The notes beneath the pieces were generated by a model. It had not been told where the DNA came from. It saw only the letters and a list, made by a program, of their open reading frames with translations, and searched no databases. DNA of 64,000 bases. Origin: Verrucomicrobiales bacterium (lineage in GTDB: Bacteria > Verrucomicrobiota > Verrucomicrobiia > Verrucomicrobiales > DEV007). The position numbers and the translations under genes were made by a program. Shown in pieces: positions 8,288 to 17,063 of the stretch. Location of the stretch: positions 1-64,000 of the forward strand of contig JARGNG010000010.1 of the NCBI GenBank assembly GCA_029213265.1, in the 5' to 3' direction. Numbering within the stretch: position 1 is the stretch's first letter; every line of letters starts with the position of its first letter.

Positions 8288-10336
8288 TCAGATTTTCTGG
8301 AATTTCTTCAATACCCGCTGGGCGGCAAAATTGACGAGGAGAGAGATCACGAAAAGTACCATTCCGACCATGAACAGCGCCCTCCAATGGAGCGAACCCG
8401 AATCGACCTCTCCCAGTTCCTGGGCGATGATCCCGGTCATCGTGTGAGCCGGTTGAGTCACGACACCAAGTCCCTCCGTAAAATCAGGTATTTTGATTTT
8501 GTTCCCGGCAACCAGAAGGACCACCATGGTTTCTCCTATGATGCGGCCGAACCCGAGCAAAACGGCTGCAATGACTCCGGAAACGGCGGTGGGCACCACG
8601 ACACGGAAAACGGTTTGCAGTTTGGTGGCCCCCATCGCGAGCGAATTCTCGGTGAAAGCTTGAGGCACATTATTGAGAGCGTCCTCCGTCAGCGTGAAAA
8701 TGGTGGGTACCGCCATGAACGCGAGAAGCAGTCCGGCGTTCAGAATCGTAAGTCGCTCAGCCATCGGAAACCCGGGAAACCATTGCAGCCACTCCACTTG
8801 ACTGATGTTTCGCAACGCCTCTCCAAAAACGAGAATGCCAAAAAAGCCCAGTACAACGGAAGGAATCGCCCCAATGAACTCAATCGCAGGCTTGATAAAA
8901 CTTTGCTCCCGGAAGGAGGAGAGCTGATTGACGTAGATCGCCGCCGCAATCGAAAACGGAACGGAAACCGTCAATGCGATGATTGATATCAACAGCGACC
9001 CGGTAAAAAGAGGCAGGAGTCCGTAAAAATCGTGCCACGAACTATTGGTCGTCCAATTCTTCCCCACCAAAAAAGCAGAGACCGACTCTACCACCGTAAC
9101 CGGATGGTCGTGGCTCCACTCCCTGATTTTCTTACGATTGGAAGCCATCGACTCCTGAAAGCGGTCGTAAAAAACGCCAGCTCGTTTCAGGTTTTCCTTC
9201 GCGCTCTTCGTCACCACACCGGCGGGAGTCGGGAGCTTGTCGAAGAGAGTCTTCATCTCCACTTCCAACGGTGCCGCAATGGAGGCATGCCTGGTAATGG
9301 CGTCGTAAAAAACCTGATTGATCGCTGCGTAGTCCGGCTCCTTGATCACCACTTCTTCGGCCCGCGCCAGCATTCGGGCCTTTTCCTCCGGATCTCTGGT
9401 AGCCTCCGCTCCTTTCAGCCACGCATCCCGGCGCTCCGGTGCGGTAGAGAAACTGGTGATTTCTTTTTTGTTCTCTAACGCTGGTTCCTTCAACTCTCTC
9501 TCCAAGTCTTTGAGCGGTCGGACGACAGCCTGCATTCCCTTGATGGTTTCCTTAAATTCAGCGAGTTCAGCAGCCGCGGCAGCCTTTTTCTCTTTCGAAA
9601 TCTGCTTTGTCTTTTCGATGAAAGGATGCTCTTCCTCCGCATCAGGAAAGGCTTCGAAAAGCACGGCTTCGCGAATCCCGGGAATAGAGTCGGCTGGCGG
9701 CTCTTCCGCGCCAACCCCTAGGTCCCAGATTTCGTCCCAGGAAAGGATCGTATTCACTTCCCGTTTCAATTTTTCCCGGAGCGGCGGAATTTCCTTTTCG
9801 AGCCTCCGTTTTTCTTCTGTGAGAGACGCAATCTCGGCAACATCCTCCTCCGTTTCCGGATCAAGATCGGAAAGATCGTCCTCTACCTCCTCGAGGGCAT
9901 CAATTTCGCGCTCAAGCCGCCCCCAGGTTTTCGACGATCGGTTTTCTACATTGGCGAGAACCGATCGATAGGACCGCAGGATGGTGTCCTCTACCCGCGA
10001 CGTCCGGTTCACTTCTGCGAAATAGGCTATGTTCGCACTGCTGTAGAGATTGGTGTGGGCGGTGACTTCCTCCCCCATGAAACCCACAAATTCCTGCCCG
10101 GACTGCCGGTAACTATTCAGGTCGCGGTGATGATCCGGAAAAAAGAGAAACGCTTCCTTGGCGAGAAAAAAGCAGATCAAGATCAGAATGATGATCGCCA
10201 AACTGGCATTCCCGCCAAAAAAGATGCGAATTACGTCCTGCCAACCCAGCCCGAAAATCTGGACGCCTCGTCGCTTAAATACCAACCTCTCTTTTGCTGG
10301 AGAAGAAGGTGAATCTGGATTCCCGGAATGACTCAT
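8288..10336 (-). CDS. pstC: Phosphate ABC transporter permease PstC with large periplasmic insertion
   Basis: The C-terminal 270 residues are a standard PstC permease domain with EAA loop (ENSLAMGATKLQTVFRVVVP) and the ending FAAQRVLKKFQKI. The protein has 682 residues, more than twice the usual length of about 310. After the first membrane helix (about 30-55) comes a region of about 350 residues (about 60-415) that is highly charged and strongly predicted to be helical or coiled coil, with runs of Glu, Lys and Ala, before the next helix. By topology this region faces the periplasm. Some Pst permeases carry extra N-terminal domains (DUF3333, DUF3708); whether this matches them needs a profile search. 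pstA follows after 8 nt. Confidence 0.92.
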   Translation of the reverse strand: MSHSGNPDSPSSPAKERLVFKRRGVQIFGLGWQDVIRIFFGGNASLAIIILILICFFLAKEAFLFFPDHHRDLNSYRQSGQEFVGFMGEEVTAHTNLYSSANIAYFAEVNRTSRVEDTILRSYRSVLANVENRSSKTWGRLEREIDALEEVEDDLSDLDPETEEDVAEIASLTEEKRRLEKEIPPLREKLKREVNTILSWDEIWDLGVGAEEPPADSIPGIREAVLFEAFPDAEEEHPFIEKTKQISKEKKAAAAAELAEFKETIKGMQAVVRPLKDLERELKEPALENKKEITSFSTAPERRDAWLKGAEATRDPEEKARMLARAEEVVIKEPDYAAINQVFYDAITRHASIAAPLEVEMKTLFDKLPTPAGVVTKSAKENLKRAGVFYDRFQESMASNRKKIREWSHDHPVTVVESVSAFLVGKNWTTNSSWHDFYGLLPLFTGSLLISIIALTVSVPFSIAAAIYVNQLSSFREQSFIKPAIEFIGAIPSVVLGFFGILVFGEALRNISQVEWLQWFPGFPMAERLTILNAGLLLAFMAVPTIFTLTEDALNNVPQAFTENSLAMGATKLQTVFRVVVPTAVSGVIAAVLLGFGRIIGETMVVLLVAGNKIKIPDFTEGLGVVTQPAHTMTGIIAQELGEVDSGSLHWRALFMVGMVLFVISLLVNFAAQRVLKKFQKI

Positions 10337-10410
10337 CAGAGTGGTGTTTCGTCGCAGCTCCTTTTACTGCTTCCCTAAGGGTGATGCAACCTCGTGATTG
10401 GGCTCACTTT

Positions 10411-10433
10411 CTTATGTGACAATTCGGACACAA
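10411..10433 (-). promoter_or_regulatory. Candidate Pho box upstream of pstC
   Basis: Read on the minus strand, TTGTGTC and TTGTCAC are repeated exactly 11 bp apart, about 75-95 nt upstream of the pstC start. Two 7-bp direct repeats at 11-bp spacing match the layout of a PhoB binding site. The half-site TTGTCACATAAG recurs upstream of pstS at 11473-11484, in the opposite orientation relative to its gene. PhoB control is inferred; no phoBR genes are in the window. Confidence 0.4.
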
Positions 10434-10450
10434 CTTCAAAAAAGTGTAAT

Positions 10451-10480
10451 CAAAAAATTGGCCCGACACGGTGTCGGGCC
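10451..10480 (-). terminator. Terminator/attenuator between pstS and pstC
   Basis: A near-perfect palindrome, GGCCCGACAC with GTGTCGGGCC, at 10460-10480 is followed on the minus strand by AATTTTTTG. It lies about 60 nt after the pstS stop and should end most pstS transcripts. That would give more binding protein than permease, as in other binding-protein operons. Confidence 0.8.
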
Positions 10481-10540
10481 AACACGAATTTCAGGTCTGC
10501 AGCAGCTCGATTAGCACCGCATCCATGAGAGCAGGGTGTT

Positions 10541-11350
10541 TCACTCTGCAGGAATGAATCCGACGCGCTCAACGATCTCTTTTGCCTTGTCGTCGGTGGT
10601 TGCCCAGGCAAGAAATTTGGTTGCGGCTTCGGAGAGCTTTCCTTTCACCGTGTAATAGTGGAGCGAACGGGCGATCGGATACGTCTTCGCATTCTTTGAC
10701 TTCAACTCGACACCGTCCACTTCCACAGCCTTAATTCCATCCGCTTCGGTGTAGGCAAGACCGACATAGCCAATTCCGTTGCCATTCTTGGAGACCTCGT
10801 CGGCAATCTGCGTGTTACCGGCCATCTTCTGCGTGTCGGAACCGTAGTCCCGCTTGTTCATCGCCATCTCCTGGAAGGACTTGTAGGTTCCAGAAGAAGT
10901 GTTGCGGGTGTATACCGAGATCGGACCGGCATCACCTCCAACCTCAGACCAGTCGGTGATGTCGCCGGTAAAGATGCCTTCGATCTGCTCCGTGGTGAGT
11001 TCTTCCACCCCGTTCTTTTCATTCACAATCACGCCGATCATATCGTAGGCAGCGGTCCAGCCTTTGATTTCCATGCCTTTGGCCGTGAACGCCTCCGTTT
11101 CGGAGTCTTTGATGTTGCGGCTCGACATACCGATATCGGCAGGCGAAGCCTGAAGATGAGTGAAAGCAGTGGAAGAGCCCTCCGCCGCGATTTCGAAAGA
11201 GACTTCGTTTCCGGCTTCTTTGTAAGCCTCCGCAAGCTGGGGAACCATCTTGGCGCCGAGGGTATCGGATCCTTTGATCACAATTTTATCTTCCGCGTTG
11301 GCTCCCGCAAAAAGAGAAGCGGCAGTGAGGAGTGCGAGTGTTTTATTCAT
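10541..11350 (-). CDS. pstS: Phosphate-binding protein PstS
   Basis: This 269-residue periplasmic protein captures phosphate for PstCAB. The start at 11350 gives a clean signal peptide (MNKTLALLTAASLFAGANA). Family features include the KGSDTLGAKMVPQLAEAY opening, the EGSSTAF ligand loop and the RNTSSGTYKSFQE segment that binds phosphate through Ser, Thr and Arg. It is the first gene of the pst operon, followed by a strong hairpin. The direct homologue class is the short PstS family found widely outside enterics. Confidence 0.93.
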   Translation of the reverse strand: MNKTLALLTAASLFAGANAEDKIVIKGSDTLGAKMVPQLAEAYKEAGNEVSFEIAAEGSSTAFTHLQASPADIGMSSRNIKDSETEAFTAKGMEIKGWTAAYDMIGVIVNEKNGVEELTTEQIEGIFTGDITDWSEVGGDAGPISVYTRNTSSGTYKSFQEMAMNKRDYGSDTQKMAGNTQIADEVSKNGNGIGYVGLAYTEADGIKAVEVDGVELKSKNAKTYPIARSLHYYTVKGKLSEAATKFLAWATTDDKAKEIVERVGFIPAE

Positions 11351-11471
11351 CAAGTAGTTTGTTTCAGAGTTGGGTTTGTGTTGTCGGGCCCTTTTTCCTT
11401 TCCTTCGGTTTCCGAACCCGCGTGATAATGCCTGACAGCTCCGCCCGCGGCAAACGGTCCCCCGTAGCAAT

Positions 11472-11484
11472 CTTGTCACATAAG
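11472..11484 (+). promoter_or_regulatory. Second copy of the TTGTCACATAAG half-site
   Basis: CTTGTCACATAAG occurs in the 294-nt divergent spacer between pstS and the Coa1-like gene, about 125 nt upstream of pstS. The same 12-mer TTGTCACATAAG is in the candidate Pho box before pstC. No second half-site 11 bp away is clear here. Confidence 0.3.
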
Positions 11485-11644
11485 GAGCCCTCCGAATTCC
11501 TCCTTTTTACCTGCAAACACCCCGGGAGGAGGCCGTTAACCCGGTTGAAACGGAAGGCGGCCCCGCTCACTCACGCTGGAAGCCGCCCTCGGAAAATAGC
11601 CCTGCTTCATTGCAAAAGTCGGCATTTTTTGAGACCATTCCCTC

Positions 11645-12058
11645 ATGAGCGAAGTGCCACCTCTCCCGGAACAGAAGTCGAATGTGGGAAAAATTATCGG
11701 ATGTGGCTGTGCCGCGCTTCTACTTCTCGCGATCGGTGGAGGCGCTCTTGGAGTGATGGGTTTCACGAAACTGATGAAGGGAAACGCTCCCTACACGGAA
11801 ACGATTGCCGCAGTTCAGGGCAATGCGGAAGCCATTGCCGCGCTTGGGGAGCCGATCGATCCGGGCTTTTTCCCGACAGGAAGCATCAACATCAATAATG
11901 GACAAGGCACAGTCGACTTTCAGATCGGGGTCTCGGGCCCGAAAGGATCAGGAACTGTCTTCGTGAAAGGCGAAAAGCCTGCCGGGAGCAGTGCCTGGAT
12001 CTACGAAACACGGGAACTGAAAGTGGCCGGGCAGGACCAGGCCATTTCACTACCGTAG
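11645..12058 (+). CDS. Coa1-family membrane-anchored protein
   Basis: This 137-residue protein has one membrane helix (about 18-42; IGCGCAALLLLAIGGGALGV) and an extracytoplasmic domain with the Coa1-type pattern NAEAIAALGEPIDPGFFPTG followed by a beta-rich GSGTVFVKGEK region. Coa1 is known as a mitochondrial cytochrome oxidase assembly factor. Bacterial relatives are common but poorly studied, so a role in respiratory complex assembly is only a guess. No oxidase genes are nearby. Confidence 0.65.
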   Translation: MSEVPPLPEQKSNVGKIIGCGCAALLLLAIGGGALGVMGFTKLMKGNAPYTETIAAVQGNAEAIAALGEPIDPGFFPTGSININNGQGTVDFQIGVSGPKGSGTVFVKGEKPAGSSAWIYETRELKVAGQDQAISLP

Positions 12059-12142
12059 CGCACTTGCGGAACGCAGCTACGTATCGGCCGATCGGACGCA
12101 GCCGATTGCCGGATGCGCAGGAACGTGCGAAACTCTGCCCCT

Positions 12143-12832
12143 ATGCAGATCTTTCTGTTTCTTTTCATGATTGCGCTCGCCCTCACTATGTGGGGTCGGA
12201 ACCGCTATCGAAAGATCTATGGCCAGGAAGTGGAAAACTTTCTCCCCTCCAGGATTACCGGAGTGGAACTGGCCGAAAAGATGCTGCAAAGTCACGGCAT
12301 CGAAGGGGTTACGATCGTAAAAGGACGGGGAATTCTGGAAGACTTCTATTCCCCGGAGACGAAGCGGATTTCTCTGGCACCTCACCATTTCAATGGAACC
12401 AACTTTCCTTCCCTAGCCAATGCGGCCCAGCAGGCGGGAAAGGCGATTCAGCACCACGAAAATCATCGTCCGCTGCGGTGGCGATCCACCGCGATCCGCT
12501 GGACCGTCTACTTGAGCATTCCTCTTCTCGTCATTGGGTTGGCCACGCTGGCTCTGGGAATGACCAAAACGATCTTTCCGCTTGTTCTCCTCGCCTGGTC
12601 TCTCATCGCCTTCTGGAATATGGCGACCATCCCGACCGAGCTCGATGCCGGGGAACGGGCCAAGAAGGAGCTTGAGAAGCTCAAGGTGTTCCGGAATCTC
12701 GACGAACGCGTTGGCGTGGAGCGCGTCATGGGCGCCGCAAGCACAGCCTATCTCGACGGTCTCTTCGCAGTCGGATCCTGGGCTTCCAGGACGATTTTAC
12801 CGTGGGCGAGAAAGCAGGCCGAGCCGGAGTGA
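12143..12832 (+). CDS. YugP-like protein lacking the zinc-peptidase motif
   Basis: The 229-residue protein has an N-terminal membrane helix and two more near residues 120-165. It aligns by eye with the YugP zinc-dependent membrane peptidase family: ITGVELAEKML, then GRGILEDFYSPETKRISLAP, and the C-terminal LDAGERAKKEL and AASTAYLDGLF blocks. The catalytic HExxH site of the family (AAHEVGHAIQ) is replaced by AAQQAGKAIQHHE. Both metal-binding His residues and the catalytic Glu are therefore absent, and this is probably not an active peptidase. A start at 12113 is possible but would put 10 polar residues before the membrane helix. Confidence 0.7.
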   Translation: MQIFLFLFMIALALTMWGRNRYRKIYGQEVENFLPSRITGVELAEKMLQSHGIEGVTIVKGRGILEDFYSPETKRISLAPHHFNGTNFPSLANAAQQAGKAIQHHENHRPLRWRSTAIRWTVYLSIPLLVIGLATLALGMTKTIFPLVLLAWSLIAFWNMATIPTELDAGERAKKELEKLKVFRNLDERVGVERVMGAASTAYLDGLFAVGSWASRTILPWARKQAEPE

Positions 12833-12859
12833 GCGGAGCGAAGCGGAGGCCCGGGAAGG

Positions 12860-13573
12860 TTACAGACGCTTCATCTTCACATCTTTGAACCAGACATACT
12901 GGCCGTGGTTCTGCAGGCCAATGTAGCCACTGCGCGGCTTGTCTTTGATCGCCACTTTGAACTTGTTCGTCGACCCGTCCGGGTTTTTCCCCACCTCGGG
13001 CCAATCGTTCACATCCACATCGAAAGTTTTCACTCCGTTGATGTGACATACGATGTTCGGCCCGACCGCTTTCAGAGTCAGGGTATCCCATTCTCCGACA
13101 GGATTCGCAGGATCGGCGAGCGGATCAGCAGCGTCGTAGAAGGTGCCATTCTGCTTGCGAAGCTCCTTTTTTCCATGCGTTTTCTGAAATCCCTCGTTGT
13201 CCATGAGCTGCACCTCGAACCCATTGTTGACGTGGTTTTCTTTCTCCGCCCGATAGAAGACGCCGCTGTTGGCACCCTCGGAAAGCTTGTAGGAAAGCGA
13301 GAGCTCGAAATCGCCATATTCCTCTTTTAACCAGATGTCTCCCATCCCTTTGAGCTTTTTCTTTCCGTCTTTCCCTTCCACTTCCTCCATGTTGCAGGTC
13401 AGCGCGCCCTCTTCGTCGATTCTCCAGCTGCCCTCGGGAAAGTCCCATGCGTCAAGCGACGAGCCGTCAAAGAGGATCGTTGCCTCCGGGCCCGAGGTTT
13501 CCGTAACTTGCTCTTCAACGCAGCCGGTAATAAGCAAAAGTGAGGCGAGGGCCGGGAAAATCAGATTTTTCAT
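12860..13573 (-). CDS. DUF1080 (3-keto-disaccharide hydrolase-like) lipoprotein
   Basis: This 237-residue protein has a lipoprotein signal (LLLITGC) and a single DUF1080 concanavalin-like fold: ILFDGSSLDAWDF at the start, GDFELSLSYKLSEGANSGVFYR in the middle and SGYIGLQNHGQYVWFKDVKM at the end. This family is abundant in Verrucomicrobiota and Planctomycetota; some members hydrolyse 3-keto-glycosides. The substrate here is unknown. It sits alone, converging with the YugP-like gene. Confidence 0.85.
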   Translation of the reverse strand: MKNLIFPALASLLLITGCVEEQVTETSGPEATILFDGSSLDAWDFPEGSWRIDEEGALTCNMEEVEGKDGKKKLKGMGDIWLKEEYGDFELSLSYKLSEGANSGVFYRAEKENHVNNGFEVQLMDNEGFQKTHGKKELRKQNGTFYDAADPLADPANPVGEWDTLTLKAVGPNIVCHINGVKTFDVDVNDWPEVGKNPDGSTNKFKVAIKDKPRSGYIGLQNHGQYVWFKDVKMKRL

Positions 13574-13616
13574 GGAGGGGAGTCAGCGTTGGGTAGAGTC
13601 AAAAGTCGATTCAAGA

Positions 13617-14423
13617 TCACCCAGTTCCATACGCAATTTTCGGGATTGCGGCGAGGAGCGTTTTCGCGGTTTCCGACTTGGGATCCTCGAACAGCGAATT
13701 TGCCTCTCCCACTTCGACAATTTTTCCTTCATCCATCACTGCGATGCGATCGGCGATGTAACGAACCACGGAAAGGTCGTGGGAAATAAAAATCATCGTC
13801 AAATCCAGTTCATCACGCAGTTGGCGAAGCAAATTTAAAATCTGCGACTGGATCGAGACGTCGAGCGCAGAAACCGGCTCGTCGGCCAGAATCAATTTCG
13901 GCTCCGGCCCGAGAGCGCGGGCAATCGCAATGCGCTGCCTTTGTCCCCCGGAGAATTCGTGGGGATACTTTCGCACATAGCGGGAATCAAGGCCGACGCG
14001 CTCCATCAGCTTGGAAACGGCCTTTTCCAGAGGATCGCTGTCATCTTTCCACTCCGGATGCCGTGTCAGAATCGCTTCGGCCAGGGTGCTGAAAACGGTC
14101 ATGCGCGGATTCAGCGAGGCGTAGGGATCCTGGAAGATCATCTGGAAATCACGACGACGTTTGCGAATCTCGTCCCTCGGAAGATCGGCCAGACGCTCCC
14201 CTTCGAGGACGACGCTCCCCGAAGTAGGGGCCAATAGTTGCATGACGAGGCGCGACAGGGTGGATTTCCCGCAGCCACTCTCCCCTACCAATCCCAGAAT
14301 CTCGCCCTTCTCAATCGAAAGGGAGACCCCGTCGACGGCTTTCACCGTCGTTTTCCGTTTCACGAACACCCCTTCTTTCTTAACAAAGTGGCGGGTCAGA
14401 TTTTCGAGTTCGAGGTAGGACAT
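13617..14423 (-). CDS. Oligopeptide-type ABC transporter ATPase (OppF/DppF-like)
   Basis: This 268-residue ABC ATPase has Walker A GESGCGKST, signature FSGGQRQR and Walker B LILADEPVSALD. It belongs to the peptide/nickel transporter ATPases of the second (F) type. It lacks most of the C-terminal oligopeptide-binding extension usual in OppF (about 320 residues). It follows the D-type ATPase by 66 nt. No permease or binding protein genes are adjacent, so the partner proteins must be elsewhere. Confidence 0.85.
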   Translation of the reverse strand: MSYLELENLTRHFVKKEGVFVKRKTTVKAVDGVSLSIEKGEILGLVGESGCGKSTLSRLVMQLLAPTSGSVVLEGERLADLPRDEIRKRRRDFQMIFQDPYASLNPRMTVFSTLAEAILTRHPEWKDDSDPLEKAVSKLMERVGLDSRYVRKYPHEFSGGQRQRIAIARALGPEPKLILADEPVSALDVSIQSQILNLLRQLRDELDLTMIFISHDLSVVRYIADRIAVMDEGKIVEVGEANSLFEDPKSETAKTLLAAIPKIAYGTG

Positions 14424-14489
14424 GCGTGGCGGCTGAGCCGTGGGAGTGGTAAAAGTGAAAGAGGGAAAAGCTGATTGAAACGGAAATGA

Positions 14490-15476
14490 TCACGAGATCG
14501 GAGCGGCCAGACAACCCGGACACTCCTGCACCCAGTGACCGGATTCCAATTCCGCCAAATCGGGACGCCCAACGGAATGAGGTGGATCTCCCTCTGCGTT
14601 TTTACATCGAGGAGCAAAGGCACAGCCGGTTACTTCGCTCGCCAGATTCGGCGGCAGTCCCGGAATCGTATAGAGCGTCTCGCCTTTCGCCTGCATCGCC
14701 GGAATGGAGCGTTGCAGAGCCCGCGTGTAGGCATGACGGGGTTTGGTGAAGAGCGTCTCCACGTCTGCCCTTTCCACGAAGCGTCCCGCATACATCACAT
14801 TGACGTAGTCACAAACTTCGGAAACGACAGCAAGATCGTGGGTGATAAAGATGACGGCGGTTCCCAATTCCTCCTGCCGCGCCTTGATCAAATCAAGGAC
14901 CTGACGCTGAATCGTCACGTCCAGAGCGGTCGTCGGCTCATCGGCGATCAAAATCTCGGGTCGCGTAATCAGAGCCATCGCAATCATGACCCGCTGCCGC
15001 ATCCCTCCGGAAAACTCATGCGGATAGCTGTGAATCCGCTTTTCCGGATCCGGGATACCGACAGCGGCAAGTTCGTCAATCGCCCGGGCGAGCGCCTCGC
15101 TTTTAGAGATTTGTCTGTGGATGAGAAGAGGCTCGATCAGCTGCGTCGAAATTTTCAAATAAGGATTCAGCGATGTCATGGGATCCTGAAAGATCAACCC
15201 GACCTTGCTTCCGCGAATCGAACGAAGCTCGCGCTCCGACATGGAAAGCAGATCAAGGTCGCCAAATTTCGCGGTGCCTCCCTCGATCTTTCCCGGAGGC
15301 TGCGGGATCAGTCCCAGAAGCGAGTAGCAGGTGACTGATTTACCGGATCCGGATTCGCCGACAATCCCGACAGTCTGCCCCGCCTCGACGTCGAAGGAAA
15401 CTCCGTCCACGGCACGGACGATGCCATCACGAGTGTGAAAGTAGGTGCGCAGGTCGTTAACTTCGAGAAGGGCCAT
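14490..15476 (-). CDS. Oligopeptide-type ABC transporter ATPase (OppD/DppD-like)
   Basis: This 328-residue ATPase has Walker [10 protein letters not shown], signature FSGGMRQR and Walker [13 protein letters not shown]. It carries the C-terminal oligopeptide/dipeptide domain with a cysteine cluster ([11 protein letters not shown] ending in CPGC), which in this family can bind an iron-sulfur cluster. Together with the downstream F-type ATPase it forms the motor of a peptide-type importer. It is the first gene of a two-gene unit. Confidence 0.88.
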   Translation of the reverse strand: MALLEVNDLRTYFHTRDGIVRAVDGVSFDVEAGQTVGIVGESGSGKSVTCYSLLGLIPQPPGKIEGGTAKFGDLDLLSMSERELRSIRGSKVGLIFQDPMTSLNPYLKISTQLIEPLLIHRQISKSEALARAIDELAAVGIPDPEKRIHSYPHEFSGGMRQRVMIAMALITRPEILIADEPTTALDVTIQRQVLDLIKARQEELGTAVIFITHDLAVVSEVCDYVNVMYAGRFVERADVETLFTKPRHAYTRALQRSIPAMQAKGETLYTIPGLPPNLASEVTGCAFAPRCKNAEGDPPHSVGRPDLAELESGHWVQECPGCLAAPIS

Positions 15477-15551
15477 AGGAAACGGTAAGAGGAACCTAAC
15501 CGAACTTTCCGTTCCGGGGCAAGCAGGGACTGAGACAAGGAAATCAAGGAG

Positions 15552-15579
15552 ATGACATTTATTTAAAAAGGCTTATAAT
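15552..15579 (+). promoter_or_regulatory. Promoter for the gene at 15587
   Basis: ATGACA (15552-15557), 16 bp, then a perfect TATAAT (15574-15579). A transcript start about 7 nt downstream would fall at the ATG at 15587, so either the mRNA is leaderless or translation starts later (ATG at 15620). Confidence 0.5.
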
Positions 15580-15586
15580 TACCATA

Positions 15587-16252
15587 ATGGAATTCCGGTT
15601 CTCCTTTTTTAACTTCTTTATGCTGACAGCGATTGCAGGCAGACTGACCTACCACTTCAAATTCCGGGAAACACCGGAAACGAAGGAGGGGGATCCTCGC
15701 AGTGCCCACAAGCGTTCCGCGCAGGCAGAGGCTTCCCCCGAACCGGCGGTTGCCTCCTACCTCGGGGCAGGTGACGTTGCGAAAGAAAACCCGAAGGCCA
15801 CCCTCGTTCGCAATTTGGTCGCCAGCGTTTCTTCTGTCATCAAGAAGGAGGAACCGGAAACCATTCCCCCGAATCCGCTGCTCACCCTCGCCGCAGATGC
15901 TCCTGAGTTGCATGAACTTCTCGAGAAAAACTTCAGTGAAATATTTTTCCGAAAGGGAGCCCGGGCATTCACCCGCAGAAAGAACGGCGAGAGTGCGAAC
16001 ACCGTGCAACTGCATGGCCTGGAGCTCGAGCCCCCGATCCCCGCAACGCTTTCCGAGGATGAAAAGGAACGCGGGATCAGGGAACGAATTCACTTCCCGG
16101 TCCGGGTCACAGGCTGGAGGGAGTATTCGGAAGGATTCTGGGGCGAGTGGCAGCCTTCGAAACCACCGATGCTCTCCGGCTTTACTTTCGAAAAACGGGA
16201 GGACGCCTGGGCATTGATTTCCTCACCCGTGCAATGGTATTCTCTGGAGTAG
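15587..16252 (+). CDS. Uncharacterised protein, 221 residues
   Basis: I do not recognise this protein. It has a short aromatic N-terminus (RFSFFNFFMLTAIAGR) that could be a weak signal or anchor, a low-complexity linker rich in Glu, Ala and Pro (about 28-65), and a C-terminal part of about 140 residues with helical and then beta-like segments (GIRERIHFPVRVTGWREY, GFTFEKREDAWALISSP). The coding signal is convincing, with no competing frame. It converges closely (11 nt) on infA. A start at 15620 would leave a more normal 5' leader. Confidence 0.6.
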   Translation: MEFRFSFFNFFMLTAIAGRLTYHFKFRETPETKEGDPRSAHKRSAQAEASPEPAVASYLGAGDVAKENPKATLVRNLVASVSSVIKKEEPETIPPNPLLTLAADAPELHELLEKNFSEIFFRKGARAFTRRKNGESANTVQLHGLELEPPIPATLSEDEKERGIRERIHFPVRVTGWREYSEGFWGEWQPSKPPMLSGFTFEKREDAWALISSPVQWYSLE

Positions 16253-16263
16253 GGCCCGGAGGG

Positions 16264-16485
16264 CTATTTCGGCCACTCCACCACCTTGCACCTGCTCATA
16301 TCATAGGGCGAAAAATTGACGATCACTTTCTGTCCGGTCGGATCTTCGCTACTGTAGGCGGGACCTTTCTTCTCGATAATCGCGTAGGCACGGTATCCGT
16401 TTGCCATCTCCACTTCATAGAGACGGTTTTTCTGATGGGTCCGGATAATTCGCCCCTTCGCCCGAATGGGAGGTCTTTCTGCCAT
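16264..16485 (-). CDS. infA: Translation initiation factor IF-1-like protein
   Basis: This 73-residue single S1/OB-fold protein ends with VNFSPYDMSRCKVVEW, matching the IF-1 signature (LSPYDLTRGRI). IF-1 binds the 30S A site during initiation. The N-terminus (AERPPIRAKGRIIRTHQKNR) differs from the common form. The usual loop is longer here (IIEKKGPAYSSEDPTGQK). It stands alone and not in a ribosomal protein operon. A specialised IF-1 paralogue is possible. Confidence 0.75.
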   Translation of the reverse strand: MAERPPIRAKGRIIRTHQKNRLYEVEMANGYRAYAIIEKKGPAYSSEDPTGQKVIVNFSPYDMSRCKVVEWPK

Positions 16486-16505
16486 ACATCCACTCTTCCC
16501 CGATT

Positions 16506-17063
16506 CTAGGACTTCGCAACGATAGAGCGAATCATATCGTAAATCTGCTTCTCCCTCGATTCCCGCACTGGAATCGTCGTGCTGGCCTGCACAAAATAGA
16601 GTCGCCCGCCCGTATCGAAAACGAGCAGGTAAAACCGCATTTCAAATTCCGCGCGGCCCTTTTTGACGATCGCCTCCGCGGTCGTGAAAATGGCGGGCCA
16701 TTTCTTTTCCCCGACACCCTGGACCTGTCCGGTCTTCGCTTCCGCCACCTTTTGCACATCGAACCTCTGCTCGAAATTTGCGATCGTGCCATCAATCAGA
16801 TCCTGCATCGAACCGCCGAACGAAGGCTCCATTTCTTTGAAAAAAGCTGATGACCGGCTGTCCATAGTTGCGTAGCCGGCGAGAACCCGTTCCGCATTCA
16901 GATCCGATTTCATCCATCCGTCCTGAAGGGCAAAGGAGAGTCGATCATCGGCAATTTTGACCCGAACTTCCGCACCAGCGGGACTACAAAAGAGCACAAG
17001 AATCCAGGCAGACATAAAAACGCTGCGAATTCGAAATGCAATTTGTGAAAATCCGTGTTCCAT
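16506..17063 (-). CDS. Uncharacterised secreted protein
   Basis: This 185-residue protein has a signal peptide ending near CSPAGA, best read from an internal ATG at 17015 ([15 protein letters not shown]). The mature part looks like a small alpha/beta domain with [13 protein letters not shown] and a late [19 protein letters not shown] strand pair, similar in feel to PsbP-like or lipoprotein-associated domains. I make no function call. It lies upstream of and in the same direction as infA, 20 nt away. Confidence 0.6.
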   Translation of the reverse strand: MEHGFSQIAFRIRSVFMSAWILVLFCSPAGAEVRVKIADDRLSFALQDGWMKSDLNAERVLAGYATMDSRSSAFFKEMEPSFGGSMQDLIDGTIANFEQRFDVQKVAEAKTGQVQGVGEKKWPAIFTTAEAIVKKGRAEFEMRFYLLVFDTGGRLYFVQASTTIPVRESREKQIYDMIRSIVAKS

